Assembly: GCF_004297125.1 (NCBI RefSeq)
Contig: NZ_SCVD01000026.1
Span: 124,001 to 188,000 of the forward strand
Source of the DNA: Phenylobacterium sp.
GTDB taxonomy: Bacteria; Pseudomonadota; Alphaproteobacteria; Caulobacterales; Caulobacteraceae
Direction of reading: 5' to 3'
Length of the DNA: 64,000 bases
Shown one piece after another: positions 42,863-50,800 of this stretch (its first letter is position 1; each line of letters starts with the position of its first letter). The translations under genes were made by a program, and so were the position numbers. Under the pieces are notes generated by a model, which did no database searches, was not told the DNA's origin, and saw only the letters and a program-made list of their open reading frames with translations.

Positions 42863-43666
42863 TCACTGTAGTCGGACCGGGAACTCCACGTCGCACACGC
42901 TGAAAGCCGCGCCCTTCTGCCGCTTCAACGCCTCGACCCGCGCCTGGAAGGCCGGGCCGCGCGTATCCATCACCTGCAGCCTTGGCCGTTCTGCTTCCGG
43001 GATGTCGGTAAGCATCCGCACCTTCAGCATGAGGTCGGGGACCTTCGGCGGCTCTCCCACGGCGACCGCCAGCACCGCGCCCTGGCCGGCCACGACACGT
43101 CCGACCACCGTGTATTCGTGGTCCAGCCGCCGGGACGGCCCGCGCATGAAGAAGATCTCGCTGTTGGCCGTGCCGGGGTCGGCCTGCCGCCCCATGCCCA
43201 CCACGCCCGGGCAGTAGGCGCCCCAGCCACGCAGGCGGGCGTCGCCCGGCCGCGCCGGTTCCGAGGCCGAGACCGCCTGGAACGGCGTCGTGCCCACGAA
43301 GCCCTCGCGCGCGTCGCTGCGCTCGACCACGAGGGTCGCGGTCTCCGGCGGGATGCGAAAGCTGAACTCAGGCGGCAGATCGGGGTGGGCCGAAGTCCCG
43401 CCATCGCGATTGTTCGGATTGCCGGTCTGGGCGACGAAGCCGTCGATCACCCGGTGGAACTGCAGGCCGCTGTAGACGCCTTCCCGCGCCAGCAGCTTGA
43501 TCCGCTCCACGCCCTTCGGCGCGAACTCGGGCCGCAGCTCCACCACGATCAGGCCCTTGGTGGTCTCGATGACCAGGGTGTTCTCGGGGTCGACCGGGCG
43601 CCAGTCCGCCGGACCCGCGGCCATCAGTCCCAGCGCCGCAATGGAAATCCCCAGAACCCGAAGCAT
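42863..43666 (-). CDS. Exported cyclophilin-type peptidylprolyl isomerase
   Basis: 267 aa. Signal peptide MLRVLGISIAALGLMAAGPA. The cyclophilin barrel has NTLVIETTKGLIVVELRPEF, LQFHRVIDGFVAQTGNPNNR (catalytic Phe-His-Arg), GMGRQADPGTANSEIFFMRG and the late EYTVVGRVVAGQGAVLAVAV. The usual QFFI motif is NSEIFFM here. The C-terminal about 50 residues extend beyond the catalytic domain. It catalyses cis-trans isomerisation of prolyl bonds in the periplasm. Confidence 0.9.
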   Translation of the reverse strand: MLRVLGISIAALGLMAAGPADWRPVDPENTLVIETTKGLIVVELRPEFAPKGVERIKLLAREGVYSGLQFHRVIDGFVAQTGNPNNRDGGTSAHPDLPPEFSFRIPPETATLVVERSDAREGFVGTTPFQAVSASEPARPGDARLRGWGAYCPGVVGMGRQADPGTANSEIFFMRGPSRRLDHEYTVVGRVVAGQGAVLAVAVGEPPKVPDLMLKVRMLTDIPEAERPRLQVMDTRGPAFQARVEALKRQKGAAFSVCDVEFPVRLQ

Positions 43667-43715
43667 CCGCCCCTCCCAAGCCGAAGCGCGAGAGGGGCAG
43701 GCGGCCAGGGTTGGG

Positions 43716-44345
43716 TCAATACTTCCGGCAGAGCAGATCGCGCAGGACCGTCGTGCGGCCGATCATCTGGCCTTCGGGCCCGACCGCCCGGCTGGCGCGC
43801 TGGCTGGAGTCGAACCAGACGGCGGAGCCCAGGTTCTGGCGTCGGCAGTACATGTCGGCCGCGCGGCCGCTCGCCGCGATGTCGACGCCGCCGAGGGTGG
43901 GGCGCGGGAAGAAGACGGTGGTCGCCCCATCGACGCCGCGCGCGCCCGGACCGCCCGGGAAGCCGGGAGCGAGCCCAGGGCCAGGGCCGGGGCCGGGGCC
44001 TCCGGGTCCCCCGCCGCCCGGTCGTCCGGCCGGCTCCATGGACGACACCTGCGCCATCAGGCCCAGGGTGTGCAGATTGGCGACCTCGCCTCGCACCTCC
44101 TGGCAGCGGCCCTTGAAGTTGTCGTGCTCACAGATCAGCCAGCGCCCCTCGAACCGGGCGCTCTGGGCCCGGTCGTTGAAGCGCCACTTGCCGAGGTCCG
44201 GCGCGGACTGGGTGATGGTGACCGAATTGCCCTGGAAATTGGGCTGGTCGTACAGGGTCGCGGACCCGCCACGGAACGGCTGGGCCTGGACCGCGCTCGC
44301 CAGGGCGACCGTCGCCAGCGCCGTCATGCAGAACATCTTGATCAT
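43716..44345 (-). CDS. Exported beta/gamma-crystallin-fold protein
   Basis: 209 aa from an ATG at 44345 with GGAGG upstream. Signal peptide MIKMFCMTALATVALASAVQ. One beta/gamma-crystallin repeat pair is visible (GGSATLYDQPNFQGNSVTIT; RWLICEHDNFKGRCQEVRGE), with the Y/F-x-x-x-x-F-x-G pattern twice. A Gly/Pro-rich linker of about 30 residues follows. The C-terminal domain (AADMYCRRQNLGSAVWFDSS, LRDLLCRKY) holds two Cys. Bacterial members often bind Ca2+ and are exported. It is divergent from pirin. Confidence 0.75.
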   Translation of the reverse strand: MIKMFCMTALATVALASAVQAQPFRGGSATLYDQPNFQGNSVTITQSAPDLGKWRFNDRAQSARFEGRWLICEHDNFKGRCQEVRGEVANLHTLGLMAQVSSMEPAGRPGGGGPGGPGPGPGPGLAPGFPGGPGARGVDGATTVFFPRPTLGGVDIAASGRAADMYCRRQNLGSAVWFDSSQRASRAVGPEGQMIGRTTVLRDLLCRKY

Positions 44346-44560
44346 CTCGGGGCCTCCGCAGCCAGTTGTTGGGGGCAATGAAGCGTCGCCGTAATGAACC
44401 GCACCTGAAGCGTTCGCCCGGGAGTGGGCAGCCAAGCCCATTCATTCCAAATGGGATACAATCTTCTGCAATCAGCCAGATTTATCGCCGATACGGAGCC
44501 ATTATCTTCATTTCCGAAGACGGCGCGGCGACCCGCGCCACCAGACAAGGGAGAGATGAG

Positions 44561-45259
44561 ATGATCGACCGCAGACCCTTCGCGCGCCTCGGCGGCGCCG
44601 ACCATGGCTGGCTCAAGGCCCGCCACCATTTCTCGTTCGCCAACTACTACGACCCGCAGAACATGGGCTGGGGCCCGATCCGGGTGTGGAACGACGACGA
44701 GATCGCCCCCAACTCCGGCTTCCCGCCCCATCCGCACTCCGACATGGAGATCATCACCTACGTCCGGACGGGCGCCATCACCCATAAGGACAGCCTGGGC
44801 AACGAAGGCCGCACCGAGGCCGGCGACGTCCAGGTGATGAGCGCCGGGTCGGGCATCCGCCACGCGGAGTACAACCTGGAGCCTGAGACCACGACGCTGT
44901 TCCAGATCTGGATCGAACCGTCCGATCGCGGCGGCGCGCCCAGCTGGGGCGCCAAGCCCTTCCCAAAGGGCGACCGGGCCGGGAAGTTCGTGACCCTGGC
45001 CAGCGGCGTGCCCGGCGATGCGGACGCGCTGCCCATCCGCACCAACGGGCGGGTGTCGGGCGCGACCCTGAAGGCCGGCGAGACCACGGAATATGTGCTG
45101 GGCAAGGACCGGCACGCCTACCTGGTGCCGGCGATCGGCTCGGTCGAGGTCAACGGCGTCCGCCTGGGCGCCCGGGACGGCGCGGCGGTGAAGGACGAGG
45201 AGATCCTGCGGGTCACGGCCCTGGAGGACTCCGAAGTGGTCCTGGTCGATGCGGCTTGA
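44561..45259 (+). CDS. Pirin family protein
   Basis: 232 aa from an ATG at 44561, preceded by AAGGGAGAGATGAG. Pirin N-terminal cupin with metal ligands: SGFPPHPHSDMEIITYVRTG (His-x-His and Glu region) and GSGIRHAEYN. Also RHHFSFANYYDPQNMGWGPI, typical of the YhhW branch. The C-terminal cupin lacks the ligands (RHAYLVPAIGSVEVNGVRLG). YhhW-type pirins act as quercetin dioxygenases in vitro; the in vivo role is unclear. A strong hairpin terminator follows at 45288-45315. TATCG-C-CGATA at 44483-44493 is a short palindrome in the promoter interval. Confidence 0.88.
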   Translation: MIDRRPFARLGGADHGWLKARHHFSFANYYDPQNMGWGPIRVWNDDEIAPNSGFPPHPHSDMEIITYVRTGAITHKDSLGNEGRTEAGDVQVMSAGSGIRHAEYNLEPETTTLFQIWIEPSDRGGAPSWGAKPFPKGDRAGKFVTLASGVPGDADALPIRTNGRVSGATLKAGETTEYVLGKDRHAYLVPAIGSVEVNGVRLGARDGAAVKDEEILRVTALEDSEVVLVDAA

Positions 45260-45287
45260 ATGAAAGCCGGTAGGTAGACGCGATTAG

Positions 45288-45315
45288 GCCCGCGGCTGGG
45301 GGACGGCCGCGGGCC
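45288..45315. terminator. Bidirectional hairpin terminator between pirin and urcA-like gene
   Basis: GGCCCGCGGC (45288-45297) pairs perfectly with GCCGCGGGCC (45306-45315) around an 8-nt loop. CTTT follows on the plus strand; T/A content beyond is low. It lies between two convergent genes (stops at 45259 and 45345), which fits a shared terminator. Confidence 0.75.
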
Positions 45316-45344
45316 CTTTCGCACGTCCGCTTTCGAAGGGAGAG

Positions 45345-45671
45345 CTAGCGGGCGGCGAAGGCCTTAGACGCCTGCTCGAGCTTGGCCGAGCGCAGCGCCG
45401 TGACCTTTTCGGAGAGTTCTTGCTTGACGGCGACCCGGCAGGTCGCAGCGGCGCCCAGGCTGCGTTCGTCACGGCAGTAGTCGCGGGCGGCGTAGTCGGC
45501 GCGCTTCGCGAAGGTCGACATGCCCTCGGAGGTCAGCAGGTTGATGTCGGCGATCTTCACGGAGGCGGCGGGGGCGGCCAGGGCCGAGGCCGGCAGGGAC
45601 GCGATGGGGAGGGCGGCCAGGGCCAGCATGGCGAGACTGGAGACGCGGTTGGTCAGGTTGAGCTTGTTCAT
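45345..45671 (-). CDS. UrcA family protein
   Basis: 108 aa from an ATG at 45671. Signal peptide MNKLNLTNRVSSLAMLALAA to ALAAPA. The mature protein has the UrcA pattern: SVKIADINLLTSEGMSTFAK, RADYAARDYC, SLGAAATCRVAVKQELSEKV, with two conserved Cys probably forming a disulfide. Function of the family is unknown. It is exported and Caulobacterales/sphingomonad-rich. Its leader (45674-45730) folds into a three-way junction whose closing stem contains the ribosome binding site AAGGA, so translation is probably regulated. Confidence 0.85.
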   Translation of the reverse strand: MNKLNLTNRVSSLAMLALAALPIASLPASALAAPAASVKIADINLLTSEGMSTFAKRADYAARDYCRDERSLGAAATCRVAVKQELSEKVTALRSAKLEQASKAFAAR

Positions 45672-45673
45672 GG

Positions 45674-45730
45674 TCGTTTCCTTCGGAGCGGTCTGTGCTC
45701 CGGCGGTGTTGTCCGCCGGCAAGGAAACGA
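45674..45730 (-). promoter_or_regulatory. Structured 5' leader of the urcA-like gene sequestering its ribosome binding site
   Basis: Read as RNA on the minus strand: P1 5' strand UCGUUUCCUU (45730-45721) pairs 10 of 10 with AAGGAAACGA (45683-45674). Inside, P2 is CCGGCGG-ACAACA-CCGCCGG (45719-45700) and P3 is GGAGC-ACAGACC-GCUCC (45701-45685), overlapping P2 by 2 nt, so one stem must lose two pairs. The 3' strand of P1 contains the Shine-Dalgarno AAGGA, 8 nt before the AUG. This is the layout of a translational switch. A 10-nt palindrome CGGGGCCCCG (45736-45745) lies just upstream. Confidence 0.6.
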
Positions 45731-45848
45731 ATACTCGGGGCCCCGCGTGAAAACCCGTGAATAGGGAGTAATGACACAGATTTAAGAATATTACAGCGCC
45801 TTAATACTTTAACGCCGTGTAATCCGCCGCACAGGCCGAGCCGGCAGC

Positions 45849-46058
45849 TCAGTGGAGGCAGGTCGGCTCGACCAGGGTCTGGTCCCATTCGCCGTCGGCG
45901 TCGCAGACCAGGACGGGCCAGGGCATCTCGATCAGGCGGACCCAGTCGCCCGCGGCCGCCAGGGCTTCGTCGCGCGTGTCATAGGCGCCCAGGTCGCCCG
46001 CCTCGGCGTCCTGAAGGACCCAGTGGCCGCTTCGGGCCCGCACGGTGAAATCGAACAT
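45849..46058 (-). CDS. Small DUF2188-like protein
   Basis: 69 aa: MFDFTVRARSGHWVLQDAEA, GDLGAYDTRDEALAAAGDWV, RLIEMPWPVLVCDADGEWDQ. The W-V-L...G...Y-x-T-x-x-E-A-L-A-A-A pattern resembles DUF2188-type small proteins and the one at 42609. It lacks a signal peptide. Function unknown. Confidence 0.6.
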   Translation of the reverse strand: MFDFTVRARSGHWVLQDAEAGDLGAYDTRDEALAAAGDWVRLIEMPWPVLVCDADGEWDQTLVEPTCLH

Positions 46059-46169
46059 GGGATTCAGCCCTCATCGAGAGCTGCATTCTGGCGAAAAGTG
46101 GTTTCCGAAACACGAAGACCCCGGGTCGCACCCCGTGCGACGGAAGCGCGCGCGCCGAAAGCGCTCGGT

Positions 46170-46195
46170 GGAACAAAGGCCAAGCTTTCGCCGTT
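46170..46195 (+). promoter_or_regulatory. EcfG-type promoter upstream of the response regulator
   Basis: GGAAC (46170-46174), 17 bp, CGTT (46192-46195), an exact match to the alphaproteobacterial general-stress consensus. The response-regulator ATG is 152 bp downstream, leaving a long leader. No other promoter-like element is seen in 46059-46347. Confidence 0.6.
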
Positions 46196-46347
46196 GACCG
46201 ATCATGACCGGATCAGGGGGCCAGCCGGACCATGCACGCGGCGAGCGAAGCGCTGCACGCGCCCCGCGACATTCAGTCCTTGTTCAACTAGACAAGTGTC
46301 AATGTCCGATGCCGGATGACGCTGGCTATCGTGTTGGAGTTCATGGA

Positions 46348-46719
46348 ATGACCACTCAGGCGAGCCTGAAAGGCCTGCGCGTCCTTGTCGTGGAGGACGA
46401 GATGATGGTGTCCATGCTGATCGAGGACATGCTCAGCGACCTCGGCTGCACCGTCGTCGGCCCCGCGTCGCGGTTGGACGAAGCCATCGATCTGGCCAAC
46501 CGCGCGGAGCTGGACTGCGCGGTCCTGGACGTGAACCTGGGCGGCCAGCCGATCTTTCCGCTCGCGGACCTGCTGCGGGCCAAGGGCGCCCCCTTCGCCT
46601 TCGCCACGGGCTATGGCGATGCGGGGCTTCGCGATGTGGATAAGGGCTCGCCGGTGCTTCAGAAGCCCTTCCGGGAGGGCGATCTGGCCCGCGTGCTGAG
46701 CGAGCTCAAGGCGCGCTAG
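46348..46719 (+). CDS. Single-domain (receiver-only) response regulator
   Basis: 123 aa from an ATG at 46348 with GGAG 8 nt upstream. Receiver elements: RVLVVEDEMMVSMLIEDMLS (acidic pair), DCAVLDVNLGGQPIFPLADL (phospho-acceptor Asp), FAFATGYGDAGL (Thr) and PVLQKPFREGDLARVLSELK (Lys). There is no output domain. Single-domain receivers of this kind act in phosphorelays or with general-stress HWE/HisKA2 kinases, which agrees with the EcfG-type promoter upstream. No kinase gene is adjacent. Confidence 0.88.
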   Translation: MTTQASLKGLRVLVVEDEMMVSMLIEDMLSDLGCTVVGPASRLDEAIDLANRAELDCAVLDVNLGGQPIFPLADLLRAKGAPFAFATGYGDAGLRDVDKGSPVLQKPFREGDLARVLSELKAR

Positions 46720-46728
46720 ACTTAGGCT

Positions 46729-46827
46729 CTACAGATACGGAAAGGCCTGGCCGGCCCAGTCGCTGACCAGCATGCTCACCGAGCCTGCCAGAGCTGAAAG
46801 CGCCAAGAACAGTTTCACGGTCTTCAT
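46729..46827 (-). CDS. Possible 32-aa hydrophobic small protein
   Basis: MKTVKLFLALSALAGSVSML followed by 12 residues (VSDWAGQAFPYL) and TAG at 46729. It looks like a signal-anchored microprotein: a Lys-flanked N-terminus and one hydrophobic helix. A GAGGG lies almost adjacent to the ATG, which is close for a ribosome site. It is convergent with the response regulator. Support is composition only. Confidence 0.35.
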   Translation of the reverse strand: MKTVKLFLALSALAGSVSMLVSDWAGQAFPYL

Positions 46828-46932
46828 CCCTCGAAGCCGGCCCCATTGCCGGCGTGCGGTGGAGATAAGGTGAAGCCCGCCCCTTCGGTAGTTACCTTTT
46901 GTGCATAATGGTTCTGCGCTTTTGGAAAGCGC

Positions 46933-49197
46933 CTACATACCTTTGGCCATCAGACCGGCCAGCAGCTTGTCGGGCGTGATGGGGTAGTCCCTCAGGCGAA
47001 CCCCGCAGGCGTTGTAGATGGCGTTGGCCACCGCGGCCCCCGCGCCCGAATTGCCCAGCTCGCCGACGCCCTTGATCCCCATCGGGTTGGCCTTGTCATC
47101 CACCTCGTCCAGCATGATGGCGTCCAGCTCGCCGATGTCGGCCTGCACCGGCACCAGGTACTGCGCCAGGTCCTGGTTGATCAGCGAACCGTAGCGGGGA
47201 TCCACCGCATTACCCTCGGTGATCGCCGAACCGATGCCCCAGATCATGCCGCCGGTGAGCTGGCTCCGGGCGGTCTTCTCGTTGAGGATCCGACCGGCGG
47301 CGAAGACGCCCAGCATCCGGCGCACCCGCACCTCGCCGGTCACCGGATCGACGCCCACCTCGCAGAAGTGGCTGCCGTAGGTCTGAGTGCTCCACTCGCG
47401 CATGTCGGCCGCGGGACGGCTGTCGCCCTCGACGGTCAGGCCCGCGGGCGCGGCGCGGCGGACCAGCGCGGCCAGGGTCTCGGACTTGTTCTCGATCGCC
47501 ACCACGCCGTCCTGGAAGGTCACCAGTTCCGGATCGTCGCCGTAGAGCGGCGAGTTCGGGTCGCCGGTCGCCAGCTCGGCGATGGCCCTGCGCAGGTTCA
47601 TCCCCGCGGCCAGCGCCGCCGAGCCCGCCGAGGCCGCCCCGAACTGGCCGCCGGAGCCGGGCGCCGGCGGCAGTTCCGAATCCCCGATCTCCACCCGCAC
47701 GTCGCCCAGGAGCACACCCAGGGTCTCGGCGGCGATCTGGGCCAGCACCGTGTAGGTGCCGGTGCCGATGTCGGTCATCCCCTGGCGCACGGTGATCACG
47801 CCCTCGGCGTCGACCGAGAAGCTGCACTTGGCCGGCAGCAGGAAGTTGCCGCGGATGGCGGCGGCCATGCCCATGCCCACCAGCCAGCGGCCGTCGCGGA
47901 CCAGGCCCGGCGTCGGCATCCGGCGGTCCCAGCCGAACAGTTGCGCGCCCTCCTTCAGGCAGCGCACGAGCTGGCGCTGGGAGAACGGGCGGCCGTTCTC
48001 CGGGTCGGACGGCGGCTCGTTGCGGATGCGCAGTTCGACGGGATCGAGGCCGAGCCGTTCAGCCAGCTCGTCCATGGCGCATTCCAGGCTCATGGTCCCG
48101 GACGCCTCGCCCGGCGCCCGCATCGGTCCGGCGCCCGGCAGGTCCAGCTTCACCAGCCGGTGGCCCGTCAGGCGGTTCGGCGCGGCATAGAGGGCGCGGG
48201 CGAAGTTCGAGGCGTGCTCGGTGAACGTGCCGTCCTGGTGGCAATGGGTCCAGGTCATGATCGAGAAGGCGTTGAGCCGGCCGTCCTTCTCCGCCCCCAG
48301 CCGCACCCGCATGACGGTCGCGGGACGATGGATCGTGCCGTGCATCATCTGCTGGCGCGTGAAGGCCACCTTCACCGGCCGCTCCAGCGCGCGGGCCGCC
48401 AGGGCCGCCAGCGTCAGGTCGTCGTAGGTCTGGCCCTTTCCGCCGAAGCCGCCGCCGATGTAGCGGGTCATCAGGCGGACGTCGTCGCGGGGAATGCCGA
48501 GGGTTTCGGCCAGGCCATGCTGCGCCGGCTTCACCATCTGGACCGAGGTGTGGGCGATGCACTTGTCGCCTTCCCACCAGACCAGCGAGGCGCAGGGCTC
48601 CATCTGGCAGTGGTTCTGGATCGGGGTGGCCCAGGTCTCGTCGAGCCGGACCGCCGAGGCCGCGAAGCCGGCGTCGAAGTCGCCGATCTCCACGTCCTGC
48701 TCGCCCGGCGGCTGGCCCGCGTCGGCCAGGCGGGCGCGGAAATCCGCGTCCGGCGCGTCGGCGTCATAGGTCAGCCGGACCAGATGCGATGCGGCGACCG
48801 CATTCTCCAGCGTGTCGGCGATCACGAAGGCGACGGGCTGGCCCCAGTGGTAGACGCGATCGCTCTCCAGCGCCGGCCGCGAGCCCGCGGTGCTGCGCGG
48901 ATGGACCCGCGTGCCGCGCGGCGGCTGGGCCGGAACGTTCCGATGGGTCCAGACGGCCAGCACCCCGGGCGCCGCCTCGGCCTCGGCGGTGTCCGCCCCG
49001 GTGATCCGCCCGGTGGCGATCGTCGCGCCGACCATCACCCCATAGGCCGGCGGCGACGGCGGCTGCACCTCGTAGGCGTAAGGCGCCGTGCCGGTAACCT
49101 TCAGCGGGCCTTCGTAGCGGTCGACGCCCTTGCCGATCAGGCCCGAGCGGTTGGTCGTGACGGGATTGGGCGCCGCCCAGTCGTGAACCGAGCTCAT
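46933..49197 (-). CDS. paoC: Molybdopterin-binding subunit of PaoC-type aldehyde/xanthine dehydrogenase
   Basis: 754 aa. Features of the large subunit: RYEGPLKVTGTAPYAYE, WATPIQNHCQMEPCASLVWW, RLMTRYIGGGFGGKGQTYDD (Moco pocket), AGPMRAPGEASGTMSLECAM, RQGMTDIGTGTYTVLAQIAA, GQFGAASAGSAA and the catalytic Glu in GIKGVGELGNSGAGAAVANA. Three-subunit enzymes of this type oxidise aromatic and other aldehydes in the periplasm or cytoplasm. Its ATG overlaps the stop of the FAD subunit. No Tat signal is seen on this cluster's small subunit, so a cytoplasmic location is likely. The gene symbol is by similarity of organisation to E. coli paoABC. Confidence 0.85.
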   Translation of the reverse strand: MSSVHDWAAPNPVTTNRSGLIGKGVDRYEGPLKVTGTAPYAYEVQPPSPPAYGVMVGATIATGRITGADTAEAEAAPGVLAVWTHRNVPAQPPRGTRVHPRSTAGSRPALESDRVYHWGQPVAFVIADTLENAVAASHLVRLTYDADAPDADFRARLADAGQPPGEQDVEIGDFDAGFAASAVRLDETWATPIQNHCQMEPCASLVWWEGDKCIAHTSVQMVKPAQHGLAETLGIPRDDVRLMTRYIGGGFGGKGQTYDDLTLAALAARALERPVKVAFTRQQMMHGTIHRPATVMRVRLGAEKDGRLNAFSIMTWTHCHQDGTFTEHASNFARALYAAPNRLTGHRLVKLDLPGAGPMRAPGEASGTMSLECAMDELAERLGLDPVELRIRNEPPSDPENGRPFSQRQLVRCLKEGAQLFGWDRRMPTPGLVRDGRWLVGMGMAAAIRGNFLLPAKCSFSVDAEGVITVRQGMTDIGTGTYTVLAQIAAETLGVLLGDVRVEIGDSELPPAPGSGGQFGAASAGSAALAAGMNLRRAIAELATGDPNSPLYGDDPELVTFQDGVVAIENKSETLAALVRRAAPAGLTVEGDSRPAADMREWSTQTYGSHFCEVGVDPVTGEVRVRRMLGVFAAGRILNEKTARSQLTGGMIWGIGSAITEGNAVDPRYGSLINQDLAQYLVPVQADIGELDAIMLDEVDDKANPMGIKGVGELGNSGAGAAVANAIYNACGVRLRDYPITPDKLLAGLMAKGM

Positions 49198-50159
49198 GCG
49201 CCCCTCCCCCCGCTTAAACGATCTTGGGCTTCGCCGATGGCGGCGGCGGCCAGCCGGGCCACCAGCGGGATCTTGAAATCGTTGCGACCCAACGGACTTG
49301 CGCCCGCCAGCTCCCTGGCCACCGCCTCGGCCGGCGTTGCTCCCGAGGCCATCGCGGCCTCCGCGTCCACCGCGCGCCAGGGCTTGTGAGCCACCATCCC
49401 GAGCGCGAGGTTGCCGCCCGCCACCGCGACGCTGGCCAGGCCGCCGGCATAGGACGCGCGGTCACGCACCTTGCGATAGACTTGGCCTCCCGACGGCGGC
49501 GGCGGCAGCATCACCGCCGTGATCAACTCGCCGGGGATCAGGTGCGTCTCCACGTGAGGGGTCTCGCCCGGCAGCCGGTGCAGCTCCAGCAGCGGGAACG
49601 CGCGCGTGGCGCCCGATGGCGACAGGGTCTCGACACGCGCCTCCAGCGCGACCAGCGCCACCGCCATGTCGGAGGTGTGGGTGGCGATGCAGGCGTGGCT
49701 TGCGCCGAAGATCGCGCCGTTGCGGTTCAGGCCCTCAAGCGCCCCGCAGCCCGAGCCGGGCGTGCGCTTGTTACAGGGCTTGGAGGTGTCGTAGAAATAG
49801 GCGCAGCGGGTCCGCTGCAGCAGGTTGCCCGCCACGCTGGCCTTGTTGCGCAGCTGGGGCGAGCCGCCGGCCACGATCGCCTCGGACAGCACCGGGTATC
49901 GCGACCGCACGCCAGGGTCGCCGGCCACCTGGCTGTTGGTGGCCGAGGCGCCGATGCGCAGACCGCCCTCGCCGGTCTCCTCGATCCCCGCCATCGGCAG
50001 GCGACTGACGTCGATCAGGTGCTGCGGCTGCTCGATCTCCAGCTTCATGAGGTCCAGCAGGTTGGTGCCGCCGGCGATGAACCGGGCGCCGGGTGTCTCC
50101 ACGGCCGCCTGCACGGCCGCCTTGGCGTCGCTCGCGCGTTCGTAGGTGAAGGCCTTCAC
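49194..50159 (-). CDS. paoB: FAD-binding subunit of PaoB-type molybdenum dehydrogenase
   Basis: 321 aa, GTG start overlapping the stop of the 2Fe-2S subunit (GTGA). FAD motifs: ARFIAGGTNLLDLMKLEIEQ and the second loop RIGASATNSQ. The insert CAYFYDTSKPCNKRTPGSGC has four Cys like the 4Fe-4S cluster of PaoB, a feature absent from ordinary xanthine dehydrogenases. This ties the cluster to the PaoABC type. It transfers electrons from the Moco/2Fe-2S subunits to an acceptor. Confidence 0.88.
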   Translation of the reverse strand: MKAFTYERASDAKAAVQAAVETPGARFIAGGTNLLDLMKLEIEQPQHLIDVSRLPMAGIEETGEGGLRIGASATNSQVAGDPGVRSRYPVLSEAIVAGGSPQLRNKASVAGNLLQRTRCAYFYDTSKPCNKRTPGSGCGALEGLNRNGAIFGASHACIATHTSDMAVALVALEARVETLSPSGATRAFPLLELHRLPGETPHVETHLIPGELITAVMLPPPPSGGQVYRKVRDRASYAGGLASVAVAGGNLALGMVAHKPWRAVDAEAAMASGATPAEAVARELAGASPLGRNDFKIPLVARLAAAAIGEAQDRLSGGRGA

Positions 50160-50659
50160 GCCATGGCCTCCGCGGCCCGCCTGATGGCCGCGACGATCTG
50201 CGGATAGGCCGAGCAGCGGCAGATGTTCCCGCTCATCCGCTCTCGGATCTCGGCGTCGGTGAAGGCGGGCTTGGCGTCAGGCGCCGTCTCCTGGCTGGGC
50301 CAGCCGGCTTCCAGCTCCTGCAGCATCCCCAGCGTCGAACAGATCTGTCCCGGCGTGCAGTAGCCGCACTGGAAGGCGTCCTCGGTCAGGAAGGCCTGCT
50401 GCACGGGATGCAGCTTCTCGACCGTCCCAACCCCCTCGATGGAGACGACCTCGTCGCCGTCGTGCGCCACCGCCAGCGACAGACAGGAATTGATCCGAAC
50501 GCCGTTGACCAGGACGGTGCAGGCCCCGCACTGGCCATGGTCGCAGCCCTTCTTGGACCCGGTCAGCTTCAGGTGCTCGCGCAGAGCGTCGAGCAGCGTC
50601 GTGCGCGGGTCGAGATCGAGCGACCGCGCCTCGCCGTTGACGGTGATGGTCGTCCGCAA
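50156..50659 (-). CDS. paoA: 2Fe-2S subunit of PaoA-type molybdenum dehydrogenase
   Basis: About 167 aa. The plant-type 2Fe-2S domain has GSKKGCDHGQCGACTVLVNG and the C-terminal helical 2Fe-2S domain has FQCGYCTPGQI and SGNICRCSAYPQI. I prefer the TTG at 50659 (GGGGAGA upstream; conserved ITVNG start) over a GTG at 50683, because the latter lies at the edge of a palindromic repeat. Unlike E. coli PaoA there is no Tat signal. First gene of the operon. Confidence 0.85.
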   Translation of the reverse strand: MRTTITVNGEARSLDLDPRTTLLDALREHLKLTGSKKGCDHGQCGACTVLVNGVRINSCLSLAVAHDGDEVVSIEGVGTVEKLHPVQQAFLTEDAFQCGYCTPGQICSTLGMLQELEAGWPSQETAPDAKPAFTDAEIRERMSGNICRCSAYPQIVAAIRRAAEAMA

Positions 50660-50682
50660 CCCGTCTCTCCCCAATTCACCCA

Positions 50683-50794
50683 CTCATCCCCGCGAATGCG
50701 GGGACCCAGGCTTTCTTTTCGTTTTCGCGCCGTCGCCGACATTTCAGACAGCAGCGTAGCGGCAAGTCTGGGTCCCCGCATGCGCGGGGATGAA
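50683..50794. repeat. Dispersed palindromic element, copy 2
   Basis: Inverted arms 50683-50713 and 50764-50793 match at 28 of 30 positions. Each contains a hairpin of GC-rich stem (CCCCGCGAATGCGGGG form). The 50-bp middle is AT-richer and differs from copy 1. The element sits 7 bp downstream of the BolA stop and abuts the paoA start region, filling the interval between these two same-strand genes. It may act as a terminator or processing signal. Confidence 0.8.
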
Positions 50795-50800
50795 TTTAGG

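Noticed and set aside
44483..44493. Palindrome TATCG-C-CGATA in the pirin/crystallin interval as an operator
   Set aside because: Eleven bp with no second copy and no regulator nearby; mentioned in the pirin entry only.
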